DNA from: Defluviitaleaceae bacterium
GTDB taxonomy: Bacteria > Bacillota > Clostridia > Lachnospirales > WQUN01
Direction: 5' to 3'
Length of the DNA stretch: 5,739 nt
Assembly (NCBI GenBank): GCA_009783525.1
Contig: WRDG01000158.1
Coordinates: forward strand, 1 to 5,739
The notes beneath the pieces are model-generated. The model searched no databases. It was given only the letters and a program-made list of their open reading frames with translations, and was not told the origin of the DNA. The translations under genes were made by a program, and so were the position numbers. This document shows, piece by piece, positions 1-5,739 of the stretch (its first letter is position 1; every line of letters begins with the position of its first letter).

Positions 1-64
1 CACAGAGCATATATAGTAATAATTTTTTAAGCGGCAGCTTAATGTTGTTTAATGCCTAATAAAC

Positions 65-70
65 GAGGGA
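65..70 (+). promoter_or_regulatory. Ribosome binding site that fixes the start of the glycyl radical enzyme gene
   Basis: GAGGGA ends 5 bases before the ATG at 76. The longer reading frame opens at an ATG at 52, but the bases before that are AT-rich with no purine-rich Shine-Dalgarno match. Translation therefore most likely begins at 76, removing eight residues. Confidence 0.75.
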
Positions 71-75
71 TATAT

Positions 76-2343
76 ATGGAGCAAAATAATCCGTATCATT
101 TGACGCCGAACACCGGGCCCGACTGTTCAACGGAACGCTCGGCGGCGCTGCGAAAAAAACGTTTGGACATGTTTTATGAAAAACGGACCGAGCCGGACGA
201 ATATAAAGACATAGCCCGAAAAGCAGCCGGCATTTTAAAGCAAAACGAAACATATTCCCCAGCAGCGGCGCGCGCCAAGGCAATGGAATATGTAATAAAT
301 GCGGCTCCGGTCGAATTGGAAAAAAACAGCATTTTTGCCGGCGGAGAAAATCCGTTTTTCTATAATTTAATGCTTCCTGCGTTAAACGAAGACAGGTACG
401 CCCGTATTCACCCGTCGCTTTTTTCGGAGCATGAAAAAAAATGCTTTGAAGCGATGCTTTTTGCCACGCCTCACTTTACGGGGCACATAACGCCCGGATG
501 CGACCAAATACTCCTGCAAGGGACAAATGGCATACGCGCCCGCGTTGAAGAACAACTCGCAATCATGCACCGCAATAAAACGGACGAATCAACTCTTGTA
601 TGGTACGAATCGGTTTTAGTGTCATTGGATAACGTAGACAAATACGCCGAAAAGCTTTGCTTGGCCTGCCGTACACGCCATATTGAAACCGGTGATCCGG
701 AATATAAATTGCGCGCCGAAATTCTCGAAAATGTCCCCAAAAATCCTGCCCGTAACTTTCGCGAAGCTTTGCAGTCATATTGGATCATCCACACGCTTAT
801 AACCGTTGAGATGGGCGGCTGCGTACCGGGCGGCGGCATCGGGTTCGGCCGGCCGGATCAATATCTGTACCCATTTTATATTCGCGAAATAAATGACGGC
901 ATTTTGACGCGCACGCAGGCGTTGGAATACATGGAATTGTTTTTGTTGAATTTTACGCACAATGATTATTATACGGACCATATGCAATACACCCCCGGTA
1001 CGCAGGGTAGCCTTTGCGGCGTTACCCCTACGGGTGCTGACGCTTTCAACGAACTGTCTGAATTGATTATGGAAGCGTCGGCGCGTATACACATGCCTGC
1101 GCCGTATCTTTCAATACGTTTAAACAAAATGATGTCGAAACGCGCTTTAAAAACCTCGGTAAATTACATAACCTGCGGGCTGGGCTTCCCTGTTGTAAAT
1201 GACGGGGTTTTGATCCCGGCTTTTATAAAACACGGACGTTCGCTTGCAGACGCCAACGATTACATATGTTCATGTTGTTACGAAAACACGATACCCGGCC
1301 GCGAATCGTTTAACCCGAGCACTTCATTTTTCAATCCGGTGCTGGTTCTCGAGCTGTTGTTGAACAACGGACGCACGTTAAATAAAGACGAAAATTTATA
1401 TGACACGCAAAGCGTTGAATACGAAACCTTCGATAAATTTATGGAAGCATATTTGGATTTATTAATAAAAGTTATGGCGGACAATATCGACGCCTGCAAC
1501 AAAGCAGACAAATTGCAGCAAGGAAACCGAGCGTACCCGTTGATGTCGGCATTTATCGACGACTGCATTTCAAGCGGCAAGGACGTTACAGAAGGCGGTG
1601 CGCGTTATGACCTGACGGGTATCATCATCGTCGGCTTGCCGAACTTGGTTAACTCGCTTGCGGTTATCAAAGAAAATATATTCGAACGTAAGGAATGTGA
1701 TTTGCATACGCTTGCCCGGGCGCTGCAAGCCAACTACGACGGCTTTGAAGAGCTGCGCAAAAAATTTTTGCTTGCCCCAAAATGGGGCAACGGAGAAGAA
1801 ATAACGGGGCAAATAGCCAAGCGCGTCACGGACAAATTATATGACTGCGTAAAAACAGCCGAAAACGCCAGGGGCGGGAGATATCAGCTGGCCTTGTACT
1901 CATTCGTTTTCAATGAATTTATGGGTTGGCACACAGGAGCCACACCGGACGGAAGAAAAGCCAATGAAATATTGACCCGCAACTTGAACCCAACATGGGG
2001 CACGGACAAAAACGGACCCACGGCAGTGCTGCAATCGCTGTCATATATTGATTTCACACAGTTTCCAAACGGATCGTCGCTCGATTTGCGCTTCGACCCT
2101 TCGCCGTTTAAAACGCAGGAGGGGCGGGATTTTTTCGAAGGGTTTTTTATGGGCATGGTTGACTTGGGCGTTATGCAGGTGCAAATAACCTTCGCGGATA
2201 CGGCGACATTATTGGATGCGCGCAAAAACCCGGACAAATACCCTGACTTGATGGTAAAGGTCGCCGGTTTTAGCGCGCGTTTTTCCGATCTTGGCGAAAA
2301 TGAAAAGGACGAGCTTATTAACCGCTCCATGCAAAAAATATAA
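76..2343 (+). CDS. Glycyl radical enzyme (pyruvate formate-lyase / diol dehydratase superfamily), substrate unknown
   Basis: The 755-residue protein has the hallmarks of a cytoplasmic, anaerobic glycyl radical enzyme, and its length is normal for the family. Residues about 20-640 form the PFL-like barrel domain. The active-site loop has Cys400-Cys401-Tyr-Glu403, matching the Cys-x-Glu of glycerol/diol dehydratases and C-C or C-O lyases; pyruvate formate-lyase itself lacks the Glu. Family signatures GATPDGRKA (621-629) and GTDKNGPTAVL (642-652) follow. The C-terminal radical domain carries KVAGFSARF with the radical glycine at Gly731, 24 residues from the end. Family members usually read R-V-[AS]-G-[YW], so Lys728 and Phe732 are mild departures. 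I chose the ATG at 76 over the in-frame ATG at 52 because GAGGGA (65-70) lies 5 bases before it and the earlier ATG has no ribosome site. Such enzymes need a radical-SAM activase, and none is in the window. The exact reaction cannot be assigned; the Cys-x-Glu favours a dehydratase or lyase over formate production. Family assignment is very sure. Confidence 0.95.
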   Translation: MEQNNPYHLTPNTGPDCSTERSAALRKKRLDMFYEKRTEPDEYKDIARKAAGILKQNETYSPAAARAKAMEYVINAAPVELEKNSIFAGGENPFFYNLMLPALNEDRYARIHPSLFSEHEKKCFEAMLFATPHFTGHITPGCDQILLQGTNGIRARVEEQLAIMHRNKTDESTLVWYESVLVSLDNVDKYAEKLCLACRTRHIETGDPEYKLRAEILENVPKNPARNFREALQSYWIIHTLITVEMGGCVPGGGIGFGRPDQYLYPFYIREINDGILTRTQALEYMELFLLNFTHNDYYTDHMQYTPGTQGSLCGVTPTGADAFNELSELIMEASARIHMPAPYLSIRLNKMMSKRALKTSVNYITCGLGFPVVNDGVLIPAFIKHGRSLADANDYICSCCYENTIPGRESFNPSTSFFNPVLVLELLLNNGRTLNKDENLYDTQSVEYETFDKFMEAYLDLLIKVMADNIDACNKADKLQQGNRAYPLMSAFIDDCISSGKDVTEGGARYDLTGIIIVGLPNLVNSLAVIKENIFERKECDLHTLARALQANYDGFEELRKKFLLAPKWGNGEEITGQIAKRVTDKLYDCVKTAENARGGRYQLALYSFVFNEFMGWHTGATPDGRKANEILTRNLNPTWGTDKNGPTAVLQSLSYIDFTQFPNGSSLDLRFDPSPFKTQEGRDFFEGFFMGMVDLGVMQVQITFADTATLLDARKNPDKYPDLMVKVAGFSARFSDLGENEKDELINRSMQKI

Positions 2344-2347
2344 ACGA

Positions 2348-2375
2348 AGGCGCGGCAAAATGCCGCGCCTTTTTT
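2348..2375 (+). terminator. Rho-independent terminator after the glycyl radical enzyme gene
   Basis: A perfect 10-bp, GC-rich stem (AGGCGCGGCA with TGCCGCGCCT) closes on an AAA loop and runs straight into a T tract (2370-2375), starting 5 bases after the stop codon. This is a strong intrinsic terminator for the + strand. Read on the - strand, the same stem is followed by a short T pair and then a looser T-rich stretch inside the end of the first gene. It may therefore also weakly stop transcripts of the convergent aldo/keto reductase gene, which has no other visible terminator. Confidence 0.93.
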
Positions 2376-2391
2376 AAACTGTCCGAATTAA

Positions 2392-3468
2392 TTATGACGA
2401 CTTGTAATTTTTTATTTTCACGCACTGTTCCATCAGTTCCGGCACCGCCAAACCGTACGGGCATTTTTGCACGCAGCCGCCGCATTTCGTACAGCGCTCC
2501 GGCCCTTTGTCTTCCGGTATGCAATTTGCAAACTCATTGTTGATCAATGTCATCTGCGACCAGTCCAAACCGAAATAAACTTCCCATCTGTTGTTTAATT
2601 TCAACATTTCTTTAATGGGTATATTTTGCGGGCACGGCATACAATAGCCGCAGCCTCGGCAATAGTTGCGCCCTTTGATTGTTATGCGTCCGGCAATCTC
2701 GTTTAATTTATCGCCGTTGTAAAAAGTAAAATCGGAATTTAAAACGTCAAGCGCCAGCCCTACATATTCGCGCGAATCCATGCCCGGCAGCACGACGCTC
2801 ACATCCGTATTTGAAACCGCCCATTGAAGCGCTTCCCTTGCCGATATTTCAAAGCCGAGCTCCCTGCTCCTTTTTTCTGTTAGCACGCCGCCGCCGTAAG
2901 GCTTCATGGCGATAATACCTAAGTCTAATGATTTCGCAAGCGGAATTAATGTGCTTTCCAACTCAGGGTTCGCGGCGTTGTACGCGAGCATAGCAACTTC
3001 AAAATATCCGGATTTTATTATTTCTTCGCTTAAATTTTTGCCGTCATGGGTTGAAACGCCCATGTGCTTGATTATCCCGCGCTCTTTTAATTTTTTCATT
3101 TCTTCGATTATTTTACTTTTTTGGATAAGCTCCCAGCTTTTTTTTGTGCTTACGTCATGCAAAATAAAAATGTCTATGTAATCTGTCCCCAGCGCTGCAA
3201 GCGATGCAACTAAATCTTTTCGGAAGCAGTCCAATGTCCGCCCCATGCTTTTGGTCGACAAAATCACGCGGTCGCGGTAACCCGTCTCTTTAAACATAAG
3301 ACCGATCTTTTTTTCGCTGTCCGTATAAAGCCTCGCGGAATCTATATAGTTTATTCCGCCGTCAACGGCTTGCCGCAATGATTCCGGCGTAACGCCCGCT
3401 AAGCCGAGCGCACCGTATCCTATCGGTGAAACCATCAGCTCCGTTTTACCCAATCTGCGTTTTTGCAT
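2392..3468 (-). CDS. Aldo/keto reductase with C-terminal 2x[4Fe-4S] ferredoxin-like domain
   Basis: The 358-residue protein has an NAD(P)H-dependent aldo/keto reductase barrel (about 1-250) fused to a ferredoxin-like tail (about 262-345). The barrel begins RRLGKTELMVSPIGYGA. The usual catalytic tetrad is present as Asp43 and Tyr48 (in YIDSARLY), Lys73 (STK) and His104 (ILHD), so reduction of an aldehyde or ketone, or the reverse, is expected. The tail has C270-x2-C273-x2-C276-x2-C279-P and C326-x2-C329-x2-C332-x3-C336-P, enough for two [4Fe-4S] clusters. This architecture, including the CGYCMPCP wording of the first motif, matches the uncharacterised COG1453-type reductases of anaerobes. There is no signal peptide, so it should be cytoplasmic. 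The ATG at 3468 has AAAGG (3478-3482, - strand) about 9 bases upstream. The gene converges on the glycyl radical enzyme and diverges from the hydrolase-like gene. Substrate and electron partner are unknown; ferredoxin coupling is an inference. Confidence 0.93.
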   Translation of the reverse strand: MQKRRLGKTELMVSPIGYGALGLAGVTPESLRQAVDGGINYIDSARLYTDSEKKIGLMFKETGYRDRVILSTKSMGRTLDCFRKDLVASLAALGTDYIDIFILHDVSTKKSWELIQKSKIIEEMKKLKERGIIKHMGVSTHDGKNLSEEIIKSGYFEVAMLAYNAANPELESTLIPLAKSLDLGIIAMKPYGGGVLTEKRSRELGFEISAREALQWAVSNTDVSVVLPGMDSREYVGLALDVLNSDFTFYNGDKLNEIAGRITIKGRNYCRGCGYCMPCPQNIPIKEMLKLNNRWEVYFGLDWSQMTLINNEFANCIPEDKGPERCTKCGGCVQKCPYGLAVPELMEQCVKIKNYKSS

Positions 3469-3477
3469 TTGATCAAA

Positions 3478-3482
3478 CCTTT
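3478..3482 (-). promoter_or_regulatory. Ribosome binding site of the aldo/keto reductase gene
   Basis: On the - strand AAAGG lies 9 bases before the ATG at 3468. It is a partial Shine-Dalgarno match, weaker than the AAGGAG sites of the two + strand genes further right, but it supports this start. Confidence 0.6.
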
Positions 3483-3549
3483 CTGTTCACGGCTGTACGG
3501 TTTACCGGCACTATTGCAAACCCGCATTGGCAAAAAAATATGCGTCGAA

Positions 3550-3579
3550 TTTATAACGGCCGCCCGAATGTTTCCGCAA
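3550..3579 (-). promoter_or_regulatory. Candidate sigma-70 type promoter for the aldo/keto reductase gene
   Basis: Read on the - strand there is TTGCGG (3574-3579) and, 18 bases later, TATAAA (3550-3555). The -10 matches five of six consensus bases; the -35 matches only the TTG. The predicted start would be near 3543, giving a leader of about 75 bases. This is a by-eye match in an AT-rich region, so it is tentative. Confidence 0.4.
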
Positions 3580-3589
3580 GAGTATTGCG

Positions 3590-3685
3590 CATATGATGAT
3601 TAACTGCAAATTTCCGATTTTGCACTTCGAAAAATCCCTTGAAGCCGGAATTTTTCTTGCGTAAAATCGAGTTAATCATCAAATG
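3590..3685. repeat. Inverted repeat (12-bp perfect arms) spanning the divergent promoter region
   Basis: TGATGATTAACT (3594-3605) is the exact reverse complement of AGTTAATCATCA (3670-3681). Allowing one mismatch, the arms extend to 3590-3605 and 3670-3685. Inside them, CGATTTTGC (3615-3623) pairs with GTAAAATCG (3661-3669) with one G-U, and GAAAAATCC (3629-3637) pairs with the GGAATTTTTC segment (3647-3656) with one bulge. The whole 96-base segment could thus fold as a long imperfect hairpin. Arm centres are 76 bp apart. It may be a pair of regulator half-sites for DNA looping, or the remnant of a small non-coding mobile element. No gene lies inside it. Confidence 0.7.
3639..3667 (+). promoter_or_regulatory. 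Candidate sigma-70 type promoter for the hydrolase-like gene
   Basis: TTGAAG (3639-3644) and TAAAAT (3662-3667) are exactly 17 bases apart and match the -35 and -10 consensus at four and five of six bases. Transcription would start near 3674, inside the right arm of the inverted repeat (3670-3681), leaving a leader of about 115 bases. A protein bound to that arm would be placed to block initiation. Identified by eye only. Confidence 0.5.
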
Positions 3686-3735
3686 TTTATATGTTAATAT
3701 TCGTTTATGCAAATTTTTATGGAAACGCAAAAGGA

Positions 3736-3756
3736 AGAAACACCGAAGGTGTTTCT
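3736..3756 (+). promoter_or_regulatory. Leader hairpin / palindromic operator-like element upstream of the hydrolase-like gene
   Basis: AGAAACACC (3736-3744) pairs perfectly with GGTGTTTCT (3748-3756) around a GAA spacer. It lies between the predicted promoter and the ribosome site at 3778. As RNA it is a stable 9-bp hairpin. As DNA it is a 21-bp dyad of the size bound by dimeric regulators. A run of seven T (3771-3777) follows, but 14 bases after the stem, so it is not a standard terminator. Confidence 0.55.
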
Positions 3757-3777
3757 GTGCTGCGAAAATATTTTTTT

Positions 3778-3783
3778 AAGGAG
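3778..3783 (+). promoter_or_regulatory. Ribosome binding site that fixes the start of the hydrolase-like gene
   Basis: AAGGAG sits 6 bases before the ATG at 3790, an optimal arrangement. The same reading frame is open from an ATG at 3691, but that codon has no Shine-Dalgarno match, and the 33 extra residues would run through the leader hairpin. The start at 3790 is therefore preferred. Confidence 0.85.
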
Positions 3784-3789
3784 ACAGTT

Positions 3790-5172
3790 ATGGAAAAAAA
3801 ATGGTGGCTTGACGAGGTTAACTTGGTAACGCTTGGAATTTTAAGCGGCAACATTGAAACGGATAAATCTTTTTTGGAATTTTACAAAAAAATCGGCAGC
3901 CGCATAGCGGACAGAGGCTATGTCTACCCGCATTTTTCGGAAACCGTTTCAATAGGGACGGAGCTTATTGATTTTTACCACAAGCACGGGCTCAAATTTA
4001 TTTCATTTACTTCGGTCGGTAAATGGGGCGCTAACGACGTCGAAGCGCTTATTGCCGCATCAAAAATACACATAGACGACGGCGCGGACGGCGTGCATTT
4101 TGACATGTTTTTTTCACCTGTACATGACGACAAAACGGTTGCCGACGCGGTTGCCGAAATTTCCCGCGAAATAAAAAAGTACGCCGCCGAAAAATACGGG
4201 CGCACCGTATGTTTCGCGGGCAACGAATGGGTAATGGAAAACCGAACCGCGCTGGCGATGGCAAATATATGCGATGTGGTATGGATAGAAAGCTATGCCT
4301 ATAATGCGCTTGAAATTGTCCGTTCGGCAAGGCTTGGCAGGGCCATAGGCGGCGCAAGCAAGCCCGTATGGTACCACTGGCAGCCGGAGGACGACGCCAA
4401 GAGTCGCATATACAACTTAAAAAATTTACCGAAAGCAATGTTTGCCGCTTGCTTGTTTGAAAGCGCGCTTTTTTTATGTAACCCCCAATATCCTGTTTTC
4501 GACACAAAGGGTGAAGACCAAAGCCAAGAATTTTTGGGCAGCCACGGAAAATGGTACATCATCCCGATAAACGACGGCTGGAAAAATTCCGTTTATCAAT
4601 ATGCCGCATCTTTGCGCGACCATAAAAATTATTACATAGACGCAGTTCCGAAGGCGGAGCTGCTTTTCGCGTTTACCCCCGCCCAAATAGGCGAGGCCAA
4701 CCGCTGCATGAATTTACTGCTTGCCGAAAACATTCCCTCTCAACCGTTTGTTTACGGAGAAAACCCGCATGGCATTTTGACCGAAAAAATAAAATCGGAA
4801 TATAAACGGGCGTTGGTGCTGGGCGAAGATGCCGCGTCTGCCGATGACATAAAAGCAATGCTGCCAATCCTTAAAGAAGAAGCTTCTCAATTAATAAAGC
4901 TTGAAACCACAGAAAAAATAATCGCCGGGGTGATGGAAAAGGACGGCAAGACCCTTGTCCACTTATTGCATCACGGCTACAGCGACGAAACAGATATACT
5001 CGAACCGACCGGGCCCGTCCGTATTACAGTCAGGTTAAAAAATATAAAAAAGGCAACGCTTGTTTCGCCGGACATGGGCGGTGAAATAACGCTGCCGTTT
5101 TCCATCGACGGCGAATCGGTATCGTTTACCGTACCCGGCGTTACTTATTACAGCCTTGTGATATTGGAGTGA
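3790..5172 (+). CDS. Putative glycoside hydrolase, compact GH42-like architecture (TIM barrel plus two accessory domains)
   Basis: This 460-residue protein has no signal peptide or membrane segment, so it is probably cytoplasmic. Residues about 10-285 read like a TIM barrel of the glycosidase kind, with regularly spaced strands each ending in polar or acidic groups: KFISFTSVG (69-77), GVHFDMFFSP (101-110), CFAGNEW (141-147), VVWIESYAYN (163-172) and KPVWYHWQPED (191-201). Asp105, Glu146 and Glu167 are candidate catalytic acids; which pair acts cannot be told by eye. Residues about 288-372 look like a Rossmann-type domain similar to the GH42 trimerisation domain. Residues about 375-460 are a beta-rich tail with the TLVHLLHHG pattern seen at the C-terminus of GH42 and related hydrolases. 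At 460 residues it is much shorter than classical GH42 beta-galactosidases, so it may belong to an unclassified glycosidase-like family. The start follows from AAGGAG at 3778. Substrate is unknown. The fold is fairly likely, the activity less so. Confidence 0.6.
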   Translation: MEKKWWLDEVNLVTLGILSGNIETDKSFLEFYKKIGSRIADRGYVYPHFSETVSIGTELIDFYHKHGLKFISFTSVGKWGANDVEALIAASKIHIDDGADGVHFDMFFSPVHDDKTVADAVAEISREIKKYAAEKYGRTVCFAGNEWVMENRTALAMANICDVVWIESYAYNALEIVRSARLGRAIGGASKPVWYHWQPEDDAKSRIYNLKNLPKAMFAACLFESALFLCNPQYPVFDTKGEDQSQEFLGSHGKWYIIPINDGWKNSVYQYAASLRDHKNYYIDAVPKAELLFAFTPAQIGEANRCMNLLLAENIPSQPFVYGENPHGILTEKIKSEYKRALVLGEDAASADDIKAMLPILKEEASQLIKLETTEKIIAGVMEKDGKTLVHLLHHGYSDETDILEPTGPVRITVRLKNIKKATLVSPDMGGEITLPFSIDGESVSFTVPGVTYYSLVILE

Positions 5173-5195
5173 TCATGCAGTAGTAGGCATGATCA
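5170..5195. repeat. 9-bp perfect palindromic hairpin overlapping the stop codon of the hydrolase-like gene
   Basis: TGATCATGC (5170-5178) pairs perfectly with GCATGATCA (5187-5195) around an 8-base loop. The left arm contains the TGA stop codon, and each arm contains GATC. On the + strand it is followed by AAAAAG instead of a T tract, and on the - strand there is no T tract either, so it is not a canonical intrinsic terminator. It could stabilise the 3' end of the mRNA or be a protein site upstream of the next gene. Confidence 0.6.
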
Positions 5196-5238
5196 AAAAG
5201 TCAAACCGGGAAAAAATTATGAACACAAATAGAAGATT

Positions 5239-5244
5239 AAGGAG
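5239..5244 (+). promoter_or_regulatory. Ribosome binding site of the DUF262 gene
   Basis: AAGGAG lies 8 bases before the ATG at 5253. It supports a real gene start here, even though the reading frame has no stop within the window. Confidence 0.8.
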
Positions 5245-5252
5245 AACCTATT

Positions 5253-5739
5253 ATGAGAGTATTTGCGAGCAATCTTAGCGAATTTCTTTCCAAAAACAGT
5301 TCATCTTTTTATATACCACCGTTTCAAAGGTCATATTCATGGACAAGGCAGGAAATCGAACGATATTATGACGATATTGTCCGTATTATCGAAAGCGAAA
5401 AAAATCTTGCCGAAGTTGACAAACAAGAACATTTTTTTGGTGTTTTAGTAATTAAGAATGAAAAAAACGGACTTGCAACCACCGCCGTTATTGTTGATGG
5501 GCAGCAAAGGATTACAACAACTTTGCTGTTGCTTATCGCTTTGCGAAATTTAACGCAAGATGATGATATTAAAGCGCAGATTGAGAATATGTTTTTAAAA
5601 AATCCTACATCAACATTTACCGACAAAATAAAACTCAAGCAAGTAACTGATGATTGGGAAGCATACCGCGCTCTTATTAACGAAAATAAATCTGTACCGG
5701 GCAAAATTACCGATGGTTATAATTGTTTTATTGAAAAAA
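5253..5739 (+). CDS. DUF262 / GmrS-like protein, N-terminal part only (runs off the window)
   Basis: From the ATG at 5253 the frame stays open to the last base, giving 162 residues with no stop. The translation has the signature elements of DUF262 (GmrSD N-terminal) proteins in order: IPPFQRSYSW (21-30) followed by an acidic helix with TRQEIERYYDDI (31-42), then HFFGVLVI (60-67), then IVDGQQRITT (80-89). The DGQQR motif (82-86) is the conserved nucleotide-handling motif of the ParB/sulfiredoxin-like fold in this family. Known relatives include the GmrS half of the type IV restriction enzyme GmrSD, which acts on modified phage DNA, and other defence proteins; many continue into a DUF1524 HNH nuclease domain, which here would lie beyond the edge. 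The gene starts 80 bases after the hydrolase-like gene on the same strand, so read-through is possible. A hand count gives 63 G+C of 180 bases at 5521-5700 against 91 of 180 at 781-960, hinting at separate ancestry. Specific substrate unknown. Confidence 0.9.
   Translation, partial: MRVFASNLSEFLSKNSSSFYIPPFQRSYSWTRQEIERYYDDIVRIIESEKNLAEVDKQEHFFGVLVIKNEKNGLATTAVIVDGQQRITTTLLLLIALRNLTQDDDIKAQIENMFLKNPTSTFTDKIKLKQVTDDWEAYRALINENKSVPGKITDGYNCFIEK

Noticed and set aside
1..64. Possible promoter in the AT-rich leader (TATATAGTAATAAT) and the repeated TTAATG near 40-56
   Set aside because: A -10-like sequence is present, but any -35 box would lie at or beyond the window edge, and the repeat is too short and AT-rich to mean anything on its own.
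471..839. A 122-codon open frame on the - strand inside the glycyl radical enzyme gene
   Set aside because: It is a shadow of the + strand gene, with a Pro/Ser/Arg-rich composition, no ribosome site and no recognisable motif. Other antisense frames within the three large genes were dismissed for the same reason.
3575..3589. Small hairpin CGCAA-GAGTA-TTGCG
   Set aside because: A 5-bp stem is within chance expectation and overlaps the candidate - strand promoter. It was not listed as a separate element.
3691..3789. N-terminal extension of the hydrolase-like protein from the upstream ATG at 3691
   Set aside because: There is no Shine-Dalgarno sequence before 3691, the ATG lies just downstream of the predicted transcription start, and the extension crosses a strong hairpin. 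The start at 3790 has an ideal AAGGAG.
5219..5278. A 19-codon open frame (MNTNRRLRR...) overlapping the start of the DUF262 gene
   Set aside because: It lacks a good ribosome site, and its frame overlaps the AAGGAG and start of a clearly real gene. It is most likely chance.
5366..5704. A 112-codon - strand open frame at the right end
   Set aside because: The + strand of the same DNA encodes well-conserved DUF262 motifs, so this frame is its antisense shadow.

Overview
The window looks like a chromosomal stretch from an anaerobic bacterium. It encodes an oxygen-sensitive glycyl radical enzyme and an aldo/keto reductase carrying ferredoxin-type iron-sulfur clusters. GC content is moderate, and two of the four genes start behind a full AAGGAG ribosome binding site. 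A gut or sediment Firmicute or spirochaete would fit, but the sequence alone does not settle the lineage.

Layout, left to right. (1) A glycyl radical enzyme of the pyruvate formate-lyase / diol dehydratase superfamily is on the + strand (76-2343), closed by a strong intrinsic terminator (2348-2375). (2) An aldo/keto reductase with a C-terminal pair of [4Fe-4S] motifs is on the - strand (2392-3468) and converges on the first gene. (3) A 321-base divergent intergenic region (3469-3789) holds a candidate promoter for each direction. It also holds a 12-bp perfect inverted repeat whose right arm sits on the predicted + strand transcription start, and a 9-bp hairpin in the leader of the next gene. 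(4) A 460-residue cytoplasmic protein that looks like a compact GH42-type glycoside hydrolase is on the + strand (3790-5172). A 9-bp palindrome begins at its stop codon. (5) The first 162 codons of a DUF262 / GmrS-type protein (5253 to the window edge) follow. This gene is probably part of an anti-phage or modification-dependent restriction function, and its DNA is clearly more AT-rich than the metabolic genes.

Genes 1, 2 and 4 could form a small anaerobic catabolic neighbourhood: a hydrolase that releases a sugar or glycoside-derived compound, a radical lyase or dehydratase, and a reductase for the resulting carbonyl. This link is inferred from proximity. The genes lie on different strands and are not one operon. 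No radical-SAM activating enzyme, which the first gene requires, is visible. The DUF262 gene appears functionally unrelated and may mark the edge of a defence or accessory segment. I saw no tRNA, rRNA, CRISPR array or insertion sequence.
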